NCBI GenBank assembly: GCA_018302465.1
Contig: JAGVZQ010000002.1
Location: 1 to 43,541 of the forward strand
Length of the DNA: 43,541 bases
Origin: Candidatus Woesearchaeota archaeon
Lineage (GTDB): Archaea > Nanobdellota > Nanobdellia > SCGC-AAA011-G17 > GW2011-AR20
Direction of reading: 5' to 3'
Under the pieces are notes generated by a model that saw only the letters and a program-made list of their open reading frames with translations, had not been told where the DNA came from and ran no database searches. A program made the position numbers and the translations under genes. Positions 6,843 through 14,826 of the stretch are shown piece after piece (the stretch's first letter is position 1; every line of letters begins with the position of its first letter).

Positions 6843-8532
6843 TTTCGTAAACTTTCACATCTCCCTCTTCATGAACTAATTTTAAATTTAAATCTCCCTT
6901 AGAAATAACATATTTAAATCCTTCTACATTTTCAACATCACCAATCCTTATTTCATTATTTATAAAAAATCCAACTACTGTAACACTGTTGTTTCCCTCC
7001 CCTTCATATAACGAACTTTGATCTTCTTTCCATATCTTCCCTTCATATTTATCATCTATTAAAACAGGATATTCAGAGTTATCATACTTATTCAGCCACT
7101 TTCCAGTCTTCATTAACTCTCCATCATCCCAGTATTTTTTAGAATTATATACATTCACACCATAAACGCCTAAACTTGTAACGATGAAAAATACAAACAA
7201 TAAAGGTAAAATATTCCTTAACTTTAATTTTCCTAAATAATGTAAGTAATAAATAATTATAACAGCAATTAATAAAATAATCATTAGTATTATATAACTT
7301 CCAAGGAAGAAGTCAGTATTCAATCCTTTTCCATATAAATATCCAAGAAGTGAATTCAAAACACCAAGCCAGGTTAATGTCATATTATTTACTGGATATA
7401 AGGGAAAAAATAATAAAGTAGAGCCAATCAAAACAAAGATTGAAGTAATCAAAAATCTTTCATTAAACCAATTTTCTTCTTCCTTATATTTTTCAAAACC
7501 TAAAACTCCCAATATAATAAATAAAGGTAACAAAACATCAATATATCTTCCAACAGGCCTTCCAAGCAGCCATGGAAAAAAGGTCTCATAAAAACTAACA
7601 GCAGATATATTCGGAATTGCTAACATTCCAGATAATATAACTAGGCTAAAAAACACAAATATACTAAAATCTTTTACTTTCTTATCTTTGCTAAATAAAG
7701 TATTTAGAGACATTAAAAATAATATAATTCCTGATCCTAGTACTATAAAACTAATGTACAATAAAAACCAGCTTAAAACATTAGGCAAGGCTCCTAATAA
7801 ATTAAGTGTTAAAGAAGCTTCTTTTGAGTAATGCCCTAATATTCCAGAGAAGTTAAACCCAAATAATAACCCATTTCTTATAATCCAAGGTAAAACAGTC
7901 AAAAAGAAAAATAATCCTAAAACAACTTTCTTCTTAGCCTGTTTTAAACTAAATTTATAACAAAAATAGAAAAATACCAAAACCAGCAGCATAATAGAAG
8001 TAACCTTAGTTAAGAAGCTTAATCCAATAAATATTCCAGCTAAGATATCAAACTTATACCCTTCCTCATTAAAAGACCTATATATTAGGTAGAAAGCGCT
8101 CAAAACTAGAGGATATAACAGATTCTCAGCCATTATATATCCTGAAAAGGCGAAACTGCCAGGTAATAAAGAAACTAACAATCCTATTATAATAGACCTC
8201 TTTTCATTAAAAAACTCTTTAGAGAGTAAATAAGCAGGGATAAATATTAAACTGGATAAAATAACATTAATAACCTTCATCAGCCAATAAACAAAAACCA
8301 TATCTTTGAAAATATATGATACAGACAATAATATTGGATACAAAGGAGGAAATAGACTGGTAGGAACACCATGGATTGAAAACTCCATAAAATTAAAGAA
8401 ACTCCATGCCATTTTACTATAAATATAGACATCACTAAACTCAGAAGGGGCAGGAACTAAACTGACTAAAGCAGTTTTTACTAAAATAATTCCTAAAATT
8501 ATAAAAAATATTACCTTTCTATAGCTTTCCAT
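6835..8532 (-). CDS. GT-C membrane glycosyltransferase (family 39-like)
   Basis: The 565-residue polytopic protein has about eleven to thirteen hydrophobic segments. The first helix is followed by an external loop with an acidic motif (PSEFSDVYIYSKMAWSFF), as in GT39/PMT enzymes that use dolichyl-phosphate sugars. A C-terminal extramembrane domain of about 110 residues (from NSKKYWDDGELMKTGKW) ends in GDVKVYENG. Family members transfer sugars to proteins or lipid-linked glycans on the outer face. It heads a coupled operon with two methyltransferases. A TATA-like box at 8555-8563 gives a leaderless start. The acceptor cannot be read from sequence. Confidence 0.85.
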   Translation of the reverse strand: MESYRKVIFFIILGIILVKTALVSLVPAPSEFSDVYIYSKMAWSFFNFMEFSIHGVPTSLFPPLYPILLSVSYIFKDMVFVYWLMKVINVILSSLIFIPAYLLSKEFFNEKRSIIIGLLVSLLPGSFAFSGYIMAENLLYPLVLSAFYLIYRSFNEEGYKFDILAGIFIGLSFLTKVTSIMLLVLVFFYFCYKFSLKQAKKKVVLGLFFFLTVLPWIIRNGLLFGFNFSGILGHYSKEASLTLNLLGALPNVLSWFLLYISFIVLGSGIILFLMSLNTLFSKDKKVKDFSIFVFFSLVILSGMLAIPNISAVSFYETFFPWLLGRPVGRYIDVLLPLFIILGVLGFEKYKEEENWFNERFLITSIFVLIGSTLLFFPLYPVNNMTLTWLGVLNSLLGYLYGKGLNTDFFLGSYIILMIILLIAVIIIYYLHYLGKLKLRNILPLLFVFFIVTSLGVYGVNVYNSKKYWDDGELMKTGKWLNKYDNSEYPVLIDDKYEGKIWKEDQSSLYEGEGNNSVTVVGFFINNEIRIGDVENVEGFKYVISKGDLNLKLVHEEGDVKVYENG

Positions 8533-8554
8533 AATAATTTCACAGTTAGAAACA

Positions 8555-8563
8555 TTTAAATAT
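8555..8563 (-). promoter_or_regulatory. TATA-like box of the GT-C/methyltransferase operon
   Basis: The minus strand reads ATATTTAAATG about 23 nt before the ATG at 8532. It shares the 8533-8633 intergenic stretch with the divergent promoter of the surface protein. Confidence 0.45.
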
Positions 8564-8570
8564 CAGTTGA

Positions 8571-8580
8571 TTTTTATATC
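8571..8580 (+). promoter_or_regulatory. TATA-like box of the surface-protein gene
   Basis: TTTTTATATC lies 54 nt before the ATG at 8634, so the predicted transcript has a leader of about 25-30 nt, unlike most genes here. Confidence 0.4.
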
Positions 8581-8618
8581 CTCTATTAAAAATATCAATA
8601 TTAAATATTATCATTAAA

Positions 8619-8626
8619 GGAGGGTG
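8619..8626 (+). promoter_or_regulatory. Strong Shine-Dalgarno before the surface protein
   Basis: GGAGGGTG ends 7 nt before the ATG at 8634. It fixes the start and marks a leadered, probably highly translated mRNA. Confidence 0.65.
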
Positions 8627-8633
8627 TTGATTA

Positions 8634-10442
8634 ATGGAAAAAAAGAGGATATTAGATTTACTTCTTATTAGTTTTTTGTTTATGGTAGGTGTATATTTAG
8701 TTTCAAGCACAGTAGCTTTTAATAGCATAGGAAGTGCTGTAAATATTAGTGGAAATGAACAAAATCGTTCTGCTTCAAATGGGTATGTTAATGGGAGTGT
8801 GTGGACTAAAGGAGGGACTACAGAAATTATAAACTTTACAATAAACTTCACAGGTCCGGATTCTATTTCAGCGGTTAATATCACTATTCCAATAGAAGCT
8901 TATAGACTTATGAACAGAGATGTTAGAAATGTTACTATTTCTATGAATGATAAGACAGGTCTTGCAAACGGGGCGGGTATTGAAACAGTAAACTGGACAA
9001 TTACAAATACTACTAGTGTAGTTATCTTACGTACAGTGCAAGGAAATTATTCAACAAACGGAACAGATACATTACAAATACCCCTAAACATAGAGTTCAA
9101 TGTAACTGCAAATAATAGTCTTGAAGGAGCTTATACATGGAATGTTTCCTTCACAGATAATGGAACTGCCACTACAGATATAGAGTCAACAACATTTGTA
9201 ACCTACATTGATGGTTTAAGACCAAGGATTACAGAAATAAATGTTACAGATGATACAACAGTATTAAAAGCAAGTAGTGAAGAATTAAACAACACTAAAT
9301 GGTTAAAGAACACTTCTATTACCATTTATGCAACTGCAACTGAGTTGAATTTGGATGAAGGTGCTCTTCCTAGAATACTTTATACAGTAGATGGAACAGG
9401 CGCAAACACTTCATCTACAGCCATAGTAATGAGTGTTCCAAGCGGATCTGCAAATGGAAGCCTATTACATAGGTTAAATGCGACTATACCTGTGTCTGTT
9501 TTAAGAGGAAATGGATCTTATGCATTATCCTTCATAATACAGGCAAACGACACTTATAACAACATGTATGTGTATAACACAAGTGCTCAAGGTGGATTTA
9601 ACTTTAGTATCGACGGAGCCAATCCAACATCTGCAATAACACCACCTACACTTACAACTATATCTACATCAGACTCGATAAAATATACTTGTACAGGAAC
9701 TGATGCTGATAGTGGAGTAAATTCCTACCTTTGGACAATAACAAAACCAAATGGCCAGGCAATAACAAAGACAACCTCAGCAATTACCCTAACAGGAGCT
9801 GATACAGCTGGTGCAGGAACATATAACCTTAATTGTAAGGTAACTGATATAGTAGGCTACGAAACAACCTCTGCAACATACCAGTTTACAGCCCATATTA
9901 CCTCTACAGGTGGTGATTCTGGTTCAAGCGGAGGATCTTCTGGAGGAACAGGAGCATCTACAGCAGAAGTTAAAGTAGATAAGAGTATAACAGAGATTGG
10001 AGCATCTGCTACAATTACAAAGAGCGAAGGACAAAGCTCTACATTCAGCCTTGATGGAAAAGTGTCTCATACACTTAAATTCAAGACAGTAACATCAGGG
10101 TCAGCAACAATAGTAATCCAGTCTGATCCAATAGAGGTTACATTAAATGTCGGAGAAACCAAGGAAGTGGATGTGGATGGTGATGGAACAAATGACCTGG
10201 AAGTAACTTTAGAAAGCGTTTCAAGCGGAGCTGCTAAAGTAACATTAAAAAAGATTGCTGAAACAACAGCAGAAACTGCTGCAGCAGAGCCAACAACACC
10301 TACTGGAGAAGAAACTACTGCAACACCAACTGAACCAGAAACAAGCGAAGGAAAAACGAGCTTAGTATGGTTATGGGTAGTAATTGTAGTCATAATAGTA
10401 ATAGCAATTGTAGTAGCTTTCCAAAACAAAAAGAAGAAGTAA
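8634..10442 (+). CDS. Heavily sequon-rich, C-terminally anchored cell-surface protein
   Basis: The 602-residue protein has a signal peptide (hydrophobic about residues 8-28) and a long beta-rich ectodomain with Ig/cadherin-like stretches. By eye it holds about 25 N-x-S/T sequons within the first 330 residues and almost none after. A Ser/Gly linker (GGDSGSSGGSSGG, about 425-437) precedes a second beta domain, then a Thr/Glu/Pro-rich stalk, a transmembrane helix (LVWLWVVIVVIIVIAIVVAF) and KKKK at the C-terminus. This is the architecture of an archaeal surface glycoprotein anchored through its tail, a likely main substrate for the surrounding glycosylation genes. The strong Shine-Dalgarno and the terminator suggest high expression. 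The exact role (S-layer partner, adhesin) is unknown. Confidence 0.82.
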   Translation: MEKKRILDLLLISFLFMVGVYLVSSTVAFNSIGSAVNISGNEQNRSASNGYVNGSVWTKGGTTEIINFTINFTGPDSISAVNITIPIEAYRLMNRDVRNVTISMNDKTGLANGAGIETVNWTITNTTSVVILRTVQGNYSTNGTDTLQIPLNIEFNVTANNSLEGAYTWNVSFTDNGTATTDIESTTFVTYIDGLRPRITEINVTDDTTVLKASSEELNNTKWLKNTSITIYATATELNLDEGALPRILYTVDGTGANTSSTAIVMSVPSGSANGSLLHRLNATIPVSVLRGNGSYALSFIIQANDTYNNMYVYNTSAQGGFNFSIDGANPTSAITPPTLTTISTSDSIKYTCTGTDADSGVNSYLWTITKPNGQAITKTTSAITLTGADTAGAGTYNLNCKVTDIVGYETTSATYQFTAHITSTGGDSGSSGGSSGGTGASTAEVKVDKSITEIGASATITKSEGQSSTFSLDGKVSHTLKFKTVTSGSATIVIQSDPIEVTLNVGETKEVDVDGDGTNDLEVTLESVSSGAAKVTLKKIAETTAETAAAEPTTPTGEETTATPTEPETSEGKTSLVWLWVVIVVIIVIAIVVAFQNKKKK

Positions 10443-10470
10443 TCTTCTTTTTCTTTTTTTATTTTTCAAT
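10434..10470 (+). terminator. Hairpin plus T-rich terminator after the surface protein
   Basis: AAGAAG (10434-10439), a four-base loop, CTTCTT (10444-10449), then a long T-rich tract. The stop codon lies in the loop. The T tract alone would terminate an archaeal RNA polymerase. Confidence 0.5.
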
Positions 10471-10474
10471 AATC

Positions 10475-10483
10475 TTTAATATC
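10475..10483 (+). promoter_or_regulatory. TATA-like box for the 10503 gene
   Basis: TTTAATATC ends about 20 nt before the ATG at 10503, consistent with a leaderless transcript. Confidence 0.35.
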
Positions 10484-10502
10484 TCTCTGTTTTCTATAAT
10501 TC

Positions 10503-11228
10503 ATGATAAAAGTACTAATTGGCATCCCAACCTCCTTCCACAAAGAGTACTGCCTGAAAGAGTTTACTAATGGGCTAAAAAAACTAACATATCCTAAAAA
10601 AGAGATTTTATTTGTAGATAATTCTAAAGAAGACACTTATCTAAAGAAAATAAGATCTTTAGGTTTTAATGCAATTAAAGGTCTTTATTTTGACTCTCCA
10701 GTGCAAAGAATCTCAGCTTCTAGAAATAAAATAATAGAAAAAGCAATAAAAGAAGATTTCGATTACATATTCTTCCTAGACCAGGACACCATACCTCCTG
10801 AGGACTCAATAGAGCGATTTCTAAAACATAATAAAAAAGCTTTGTGCGGCATATGCTTTAGCAGAAGAGCATTCGTAGCCGGGAAGCCAATTTTCACACC
10901 AAATGTATACAAAGTTATCCTTTCAGACAAAGAACTCCCAGATATGAAAGAATTAACTCATGAAGAAATATTTTCAAATGAGTTACATGAAGTAGTTTCA
11001 TGTGGGGGAGCCTGTATTTTCATACACAAAGACATATTTAAAAAAGTAAGATTTAAGGAAGATTTAAAGCAGTTTGAAGATCGTTGGTTTTGCATAGATT
11101 TATACAAAAACAAGATTCCATTATTCTGTGATACTTCAATAAAATGCAAGCATTTAGTATTAAACAGAACTCATAGTTGGAAAGAAGGCCAGTTAATAGA
11201 AATTAAAGGTGAAACTAAATCCATTTAA
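10503..11228 (+). CDS. GT-A-type glycosyltransferase, single domain (paralogue 1)
   Basis: The 241-residue protein shows a GT-A-like pattern: VLIGIPTSF at the start, EILFVDNSKE for the nucleotide site, FFLDQDTIPP (about residue 95) in place of the usual DxD, a Gly-rich CGGACIFIHKD turn, and a terminal IKCKHLVLNR with a candidate metal-binding His. The same series of motifs occurs in the C-terminal half of the 11215-12645 protein and in the 12642-13394 protein, so the three are paralogues. No transmembrane segment is present. Donor and acceptor are unknown. It is on the opposite strand to its paralogues and overlaps the next gene tail to tail by 14 nt. Confidence 0.75.
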   Translation: MIKVLIGIPTSFHKEYCLKEFTNGLKKLTYPKKEILFVDNSKEDTYLKKIRSLGFNAIKGLYFDSPVQRISASRNKIIEKAIKEDFDYIFFLDQDTIPPEDSIERFLKHNKKALCGICFSRRAFVAGKPIFTPNVYKVILSDKELPDMKELTHEEIFSNELHEVVSCGGACIFIHKDIFKKVRFKEDLKQFEDRWFCIDLYKNKIPLFCDTSIKCKHLVLNRTHSWKEGQLIEIKGETKSI

Positions 11229-12645
11229 CATTTTTATTAACAACTAAATGTTTACATCTCATCCTGGTATCTAAAACAATAGGAACATTCATGTCATACA
11301 CATCATCAGAAAAATACCGGTCATCCGTATTCTTTCTCTCTTCATCAAACCTAAATTTAGTTTTCTCTAATACATCTTTATGAATTATCATACATCCTAA
11401 TCCAGTCATTCTAACAGCAATTTTTCTTGGGGGGTTTATATCAAGCTCGTTCAGCCTTCTGAAATTCTGCTCCTTGCTACTCTTCTTTTTCTCTTCCTCA
11501 TTAAACAATTTGTAAGCCACAGGCATTAAAGTTATTTTTTTTACATCTCCAAATTCATAAGGGTTAGTAAATCCAAAGTATAACCCAGAAATAACCTTTT
11601 GTTTTGAATCCAATAAAGTTTCTATAACTTCAAAAGGAGGAATAACATCCTGTTCCAAACTAAAAAAATAATCATATTCATTCTTTAAAGCATAATCCCT
11701 AATTATATTCCTGGAATTAACAACTCTTTTTATTGCAGATTCATTGAATTCACTTTTGATAACTTTAATTCCATATTCTTTTAATTTTTCATAAAATTCA
11801 TTTCCCTCAGAATTATCGACGAGCAAAATGTCAAAATTAGGATAGTTTAAGGAAAAAACTCTCATTAAATACTCTTCAACACAATATTCATAGTCTTTTG
11901 ATGTGGGGCATCCAATTAACATTTTAGGATAATTTTTATTGCTGTCAAAATCCACAGCTCTCCATTCAAATGATCTATTTGGAATTTTCTCTAACTTGGT
12001 ATAGGGTAAACTATGTTTTTCAATAAATTTTTTCCTTAATCTCTCATAAGATTCATCTTTTTTTCCACCAGAAAAGTGTTTTAATAAGATATCATATGTA
12101 ACAATATTTTTTAACTCTTTAGAAACTCTTAAGCTAAAATCAACATCATAGAAATGGAACCCATCTAACTCTTCATCAAATAAAAATTTCTCCCCAACTT
12201 CTTTTCTGCATGCTAAAAATAATCCATCCAGAACAACAACCTCACCATCTTCTCTTATACTCCCATATCTATCCAATCTCTCTTTCCCATTTACAACATG
12301 AACTACTCGTCCCATCACAAAAGGTTTTTTTACAGAAAACCACATTCCATTTTCAGGCATTAAAGAAGAGCCGGCAACGCCCAAAACTCCCACTTCATTA
12401 TTCTCTAACTTTTCAACTACTTTTCTTCCCCAATTCTCAGTTAAGAATCTTACATCTTCATGAACAAAACACAAGTAAGGATACTTAGCTTTCTTCACTC
12501 CTTCATTGTACACATAACATATGCTATTTCCTATTTTATTATCTATTCCTAATATCTCAAATTCACAGCCTATTGTTTTCTCCACATTTCCATTTAATCC
12601 TTCTAATAAAGTTTTATCTTTAGAGCATACAATTATACTTATCAT
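11215..12645 (-). CDS. Two-domain glycosyltransferase (STELLO-like GT domain fused to paralogue 2)
   Basis: About 476 residues. The first half opens MISIIVCSKDK and carries CFVHEDVRF and LDGLFLACRKE, with DGFHFYDVDFSLRV, the pattern of the Glyco_tranf_2_5/STELLO-like family of GT-A proteins. The second half, from MLIGCPTSKDYEYC, repeats the neighbour's motifs (LLVDNSEG, FSLEQDVIPP, GLGCMIIHKD, RMRCKHLVVNK). A bifunctional enzyme adding two sugars in turn is plausible. Start choice: a longer frame begins at 12672, but the ATG at 12645 overlaps the stop of the upstream gene as ATGA, and MISIIVCS is the normal start of the domain. Confidence 0.75.
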   Translation of the reverse strand: MISIIVCSKDKTLLEGLNGNVEKTIGCEFEILGIDNKIGNSICYVYNEGVKKAKYPYLCFVHEDVRFLTENWGRKVVEKLENNEVGVLGVAGSSLMPENGMWFSVKKPFVMGRVVHVVNGKERLDRYGSIREDGEVVVLDGLFLACRKEVGEKFLFDEELDGFHFYDVDFSLRVSKELKNIVTYDILLKHFSGGKKDESYERLRKKFIEKHSLPYTKLEKIPNRSFEWRAVDFDSNKNYPKMLIGCPTSKDYEYCVEEYLMRVFSLNYPNFDILLVDNSEGNEFYEKLKEYGIKVIKSEFNESAIKRVVNSRNIIRDYALKNEYDYFFSLEQDVIPPFEVIETLLDSKQKVISGLYFGFTNPYEFGDVKKITLMPVAYKLFNEEEKKKSSKEQNFRRLNELDINPPRKIAVRMTGLGCMIIHKDVLEKTKFRFDEERKNTDDRYFSDDVYDMNVPIVLDTRMRCKHLVVNKNVKWI

Positions 12646-13394
12646 TGGTTTTTTACTTTTCTCCATTCCCATTTTCTCTTAATTATCAGATGCTTGCACA
12701 TAACTCCTGTATCTGCATATACTTTATACCCTAAACTCATAACATCTTTACATAGCCAGAAGTCATCCCAGTTTGTATTTCCTTCTTCATACCTAAACCT
12801 AATCTTCTCAAGAATCTCCCTACTAAGCATGATACATCCCCCTCCAACAAGAAAAGCTTCTATAACTCTTTCAGGTTTTAGCTCCTCTATTCTCAAATAC
12901 CTGCATTTATCTTTGTCTTTAGGGTGGTTAACCCACACAATCGGAGTTACAATAGTTGCTTTTCCCTTTCCAATGCTAACTATATTATTTTGTGTAGGAT
13001 TAAATCCTTCATTATGGGGGTATCCTAAATATACTCCTGCAATAAAGTGCTTGCCAGAGCTCAAAAGGCACTCTATAATATTGCCTGGAACCAAAACATC
13101 CTGATCTAAGGATAAAAGATAGTCATATTTTCCTTTTAATGCCATTTCTCTCATAAAATTTTTACATTTAACCACTTTTTCTCTTATTATATCAACATCA
13201 GAATACTTCCTGATAATATTTAGTTCAGGATATTTTTCCTTAAGGAATTTATAGAATTCTTCATTTGTGGAGTTCTCAACAATTAAAACATCAAAATTTA
13301 GGTATTCTATTTTCTTAAGAGACTCAATAAACTCTCCTATAGCATACGCATGCATATCAGACACAGGAATGCCTATTAAAACTTTAGGTTTCAT
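12642..13394 (-). CDS. GT-A-type glycosyltransferase (paralogue 3)
   Basis: The 250-residue protein begins MKPKVLIGIPVSD and has VLIVENSTNE, LSLDQDVLVP (about residue 94), GGGCIMLSREI and a C-terminal VMCKHLIIKRKWEW. It is a paralogue of the 10503 gene and of the second half of the 11215 gene. An open frame extends upstream to 13481, but that extension translates tRNA-Ser, so the Met at 13394 is the start. It lies 44 nt downstream of the tRNA and is followed by the fused paralogue through an ATGA overlap. It may be co-transcribed with the tRNA. Confidence 0.75.
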   Translation of the reverse strand: MKPKVLIGIPVSDMHAYAIGEFIESLKKIEYLNFDVLIVENSTNEEFYKFLKEKYPELNIIRKYSDVDIIREKVVKCKNFMREMALKGKYDYLLSLDQDVLVPGNIIECLLSSGKHFIAGVYLGYPHNEGFNPTQNNIVSIGKGKATIVTPIVWVNHPKDKDKCRYLRIEELKPERVIEAFLVGGGCIMLSREILEKIRFRYEEGNTNWDDFWLCKDVMSLGYKVYADTGVMCKHLIIKRKWEWRKVKNQ

Positions 13395-13438
13395 ATTATA
13401 ATATAGAGCAATAGAATAAAAAAGCTTTCTTAAAGAAT

Positions 13439-13522
13439 CGCCGCGACCCGGATTTGAACCGGGATATCCCGGAGGAAACAAGCTCTCAAGGCTTGCGCAA
13501 TACCAGGTTATGCGATCGCGGC
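13439..13522 (-). tRNA. tRNA-Ser (UGA anticodon)
   Basis: On the minus strand an 84-nt class II tRNA: acceptor GCCGCGA pairs with TCGCGGC, discriminator G. The anticodon stem CAAGC/GCTTG encloses loop CTTGAGA with anticodon TGA. A long variable arm and a T arm CCCGG-TTCAAAT-CCGGG follow. CCA is not encoded. No intron is evident. Confidence 0.95.
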
Positions 13523-13545
13523 ATAGGAAAAATCATTCAAAACAC

Positions 13546-13554
13546 TATATAAAA
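13546..13554 (-). promoter_or_regulatory. TATA box of tRNA-Ser
   Basis: TTTTATATA on the minus strand ends 23 nt before the mature 5' end of the tRNA. Confidence 0.55.
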
Positions 13555-13558
13555 CTTA

Positions 13559-14215
13559 TTAAAGAACACCAAATAGACCATATACAAGCCTTTCAGAAGA
13601 CTTTATTAGATTGTCATAACTATCCCCCTCAACTATAATGCAATCCCCTTTTGAATATACTTTATTTTCATCCCCTAACACTAAATTTATCACAATAACC
13701 CCATCTTTTGCATCTTCACATGTTTTAACAGGATAATCTGAATCTATTTTCTCTGTAAATGCACCCTGTGTAGGTATCTTAAAAACTCCAAAATCAGCAG
13801 TTCCTAAAACACCTGCAAGCTCTATCGCCCCAATTGATGCATAAGCCTTTAAATTAGGATCAAACGTGATAAATATCCCCCCAGCATTAAGTATTTTTTT
13901 TACTTCTTTAGAATTTAAAGAAATAATTTTTACATCTTCTGGCAGATTTCTTAAAGGAATTTGATATAAGTGCCCCACCCCATACCTCTCTGCATTGATC
14001 TGTAGCTCATACACTTTAATGTCTCCTGCCTTGTTTTCAACAAGAGTAAATTTCTCTCCTCTAGGAGATTCATATATATGCATCCCAGTAAAAGTCCCCT
14101 TATTATAGGTTAAAGAAGCAAATATAATAAAACCAACCAATATCACAAAGAATACACCTATAACAATGCTTATTCTCCTACTGTTGTTACTTCCTTCAAT
14201 TCGTTCTTCAATCAC
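13559..14215 (-). CDS. S-layer-linked membrane-anchored protein, paralogue A
   Basis: The 218-residue protein has one N-terminal transmembrane helix (about residues 17-36, ISIVIGVFFVILVGFIIFAS) and an external domain. The C-terminus holds a motif series CEDAKDGVIVINLVLGDE, NKVYSKGDCIIVEGDS, then IKSSERLVYGLFG. The same series ends the preceding gene product (14212-14754), so the pair arose by duplication. The two genes overlap as ATGA and lie directly after the S-layer gene, suggesting a role in S-layer anchoring or assembly. I know no named family. Confidence 0.72.
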   Translation of the reverse strand: MIEERIEGSNNSRRISIVIGVFFVILVGFIIFASLTYNKGTFTGMHIYESPRGEKFTLVENKAGDIKVYELQINAERYGVGHLYQIPLRNLPEDVKIISLNSKEVKKILNAGGIFITFDPNLKAYASIGAIELAGVLGTADFGVFKIPTQGAFTEKIDSDYPVKTCEDAKDGVIVINLVLGDENKVYSKGDCIIVEGDSYDNLIKSSERLVYGLFGVL

Positions 14216-14754
14216 AATCCCACCAGCTTTATATCAATTTTATCTATAGATTTAGTTATCCCTTCATTATCTCCCTCTACAACAATGCATTTTCCTTCAT
14301 TATAAACTTTATTTTCTTCTGTAATCTTAAGATATACAGCATCTTCTGTGCAGTCTTTTATAGGCGCATTCTCAGGGCATCCTTCTTCTTTATCACAAGC
14401 ATTGATCACAGCTCTATTTGTAGCCTGTAAAGTATATGAAAGTTTCTGGACATTATAATTTAAATATGAATTAGTCTTGTTATGATCAAAAATTATATAA
14501 ACTTTATTCCCAAAATTCAGTTCTGGAACTGCCAAATCATTCAATTCCTCAGGAGAATAATCAAATATAAACTGAACACCATCGATTATAGTAACCCATC
14601 TATTATCTAAGGTGGATGAGAATTTTTGTCCATTATATTTTATACTTTTCCCAGTCTGAGGCTCTTCAGAATTAGAAGTAATTCCAATAAACCCTATAGT
14701 GCTAGAAGCCATCAAAAAAATAATAAATAAAGACATCCATTGAGCTTTTTTCAT
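14212..14754 (-). CDS. S-layer-linked secreted protein, paralogue B
   Basis: The 180-residue protein begins MKKAQWMSLFIIFLMASSTIG, a signal peptide or prepilin-like anchor (K-K-A-Q before the hydrophobic run, as in the pilin-like proteins at 17372-24090). The C-terminal part has CTEDAVYLKI, ENKVYNEGKCIVVEGDN and ITKSIDKI, matching the downstream paralogue. Two Cys residues (DACDKEEGC-like region about residues 118-124) could form a disulfide outside. It follows the S-layer gene by 70 nt and is coupled to the next gene. Function unknown. Confidence 0.7.
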   Translation of the reverse strand: MKKAQWMSLFIIFLMASSTIGFIGITSNSEEPQTGKSIKYNGQKFSSTLDNRWVTIIDGVQFIFDYSPEELNDLAVPELNFGNKVYIIFDHNKTNSYLNYNVQKLSYTLQATNRAVINACDKEEGCPENAPIKDCTEDAVYLKITEENKVYNEGKCIVVEGDNEGITKSIDKIDIKLVGL

Positions 14755-14792
14755 AAAAATATCAAATAAGAACTATATAAAAAGTTTTCTTA

Positions 14793-14826
14793 AAATAAAA
14801 AGAAAAAAAGAAAGGCTTAAGCCTTT
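14793..14826 (-). terminator. Terminator after the S-layer gene
   Basis: The perfect palindrome AAAGGCTTAAGCCTTT (14811-14826) touches the S-layer stop codon. On the minus strand it is followed by a T-rich run (complement of 14793-14810). Together these form a hairpin and U-tract arrangement able to separate S-layer transcripts from the two small genes downstream. Confidence 0.55.

Noticed and set aside
8546-8884. Minus-strand open frame of 112 codons over the start of the surface protein
   Set aside because: It is antisense to a well-supported gene with signal peptide and Shine-Dalgarno, crosses both promoters, and its product has no family pattern.
10067-10429. Minus-strand open frame of 120 codons inside the surface protein end
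   Set aside because: It is a low-complexity Val/Ser/Thr shadow of the repetitive stalk-coding sequence.
10367-10570. Plus-strand 67-codon frame
   Set aside because: It translates the T-rich terminator (a run of Phe) and overlaps two real genes.
13395-13481. N-terminal extension of the 12642-13394 glycosyltransferase
   Set aside because: These codons translate tRNA-Ser. The family start MKPKVLIG lies at 13394.
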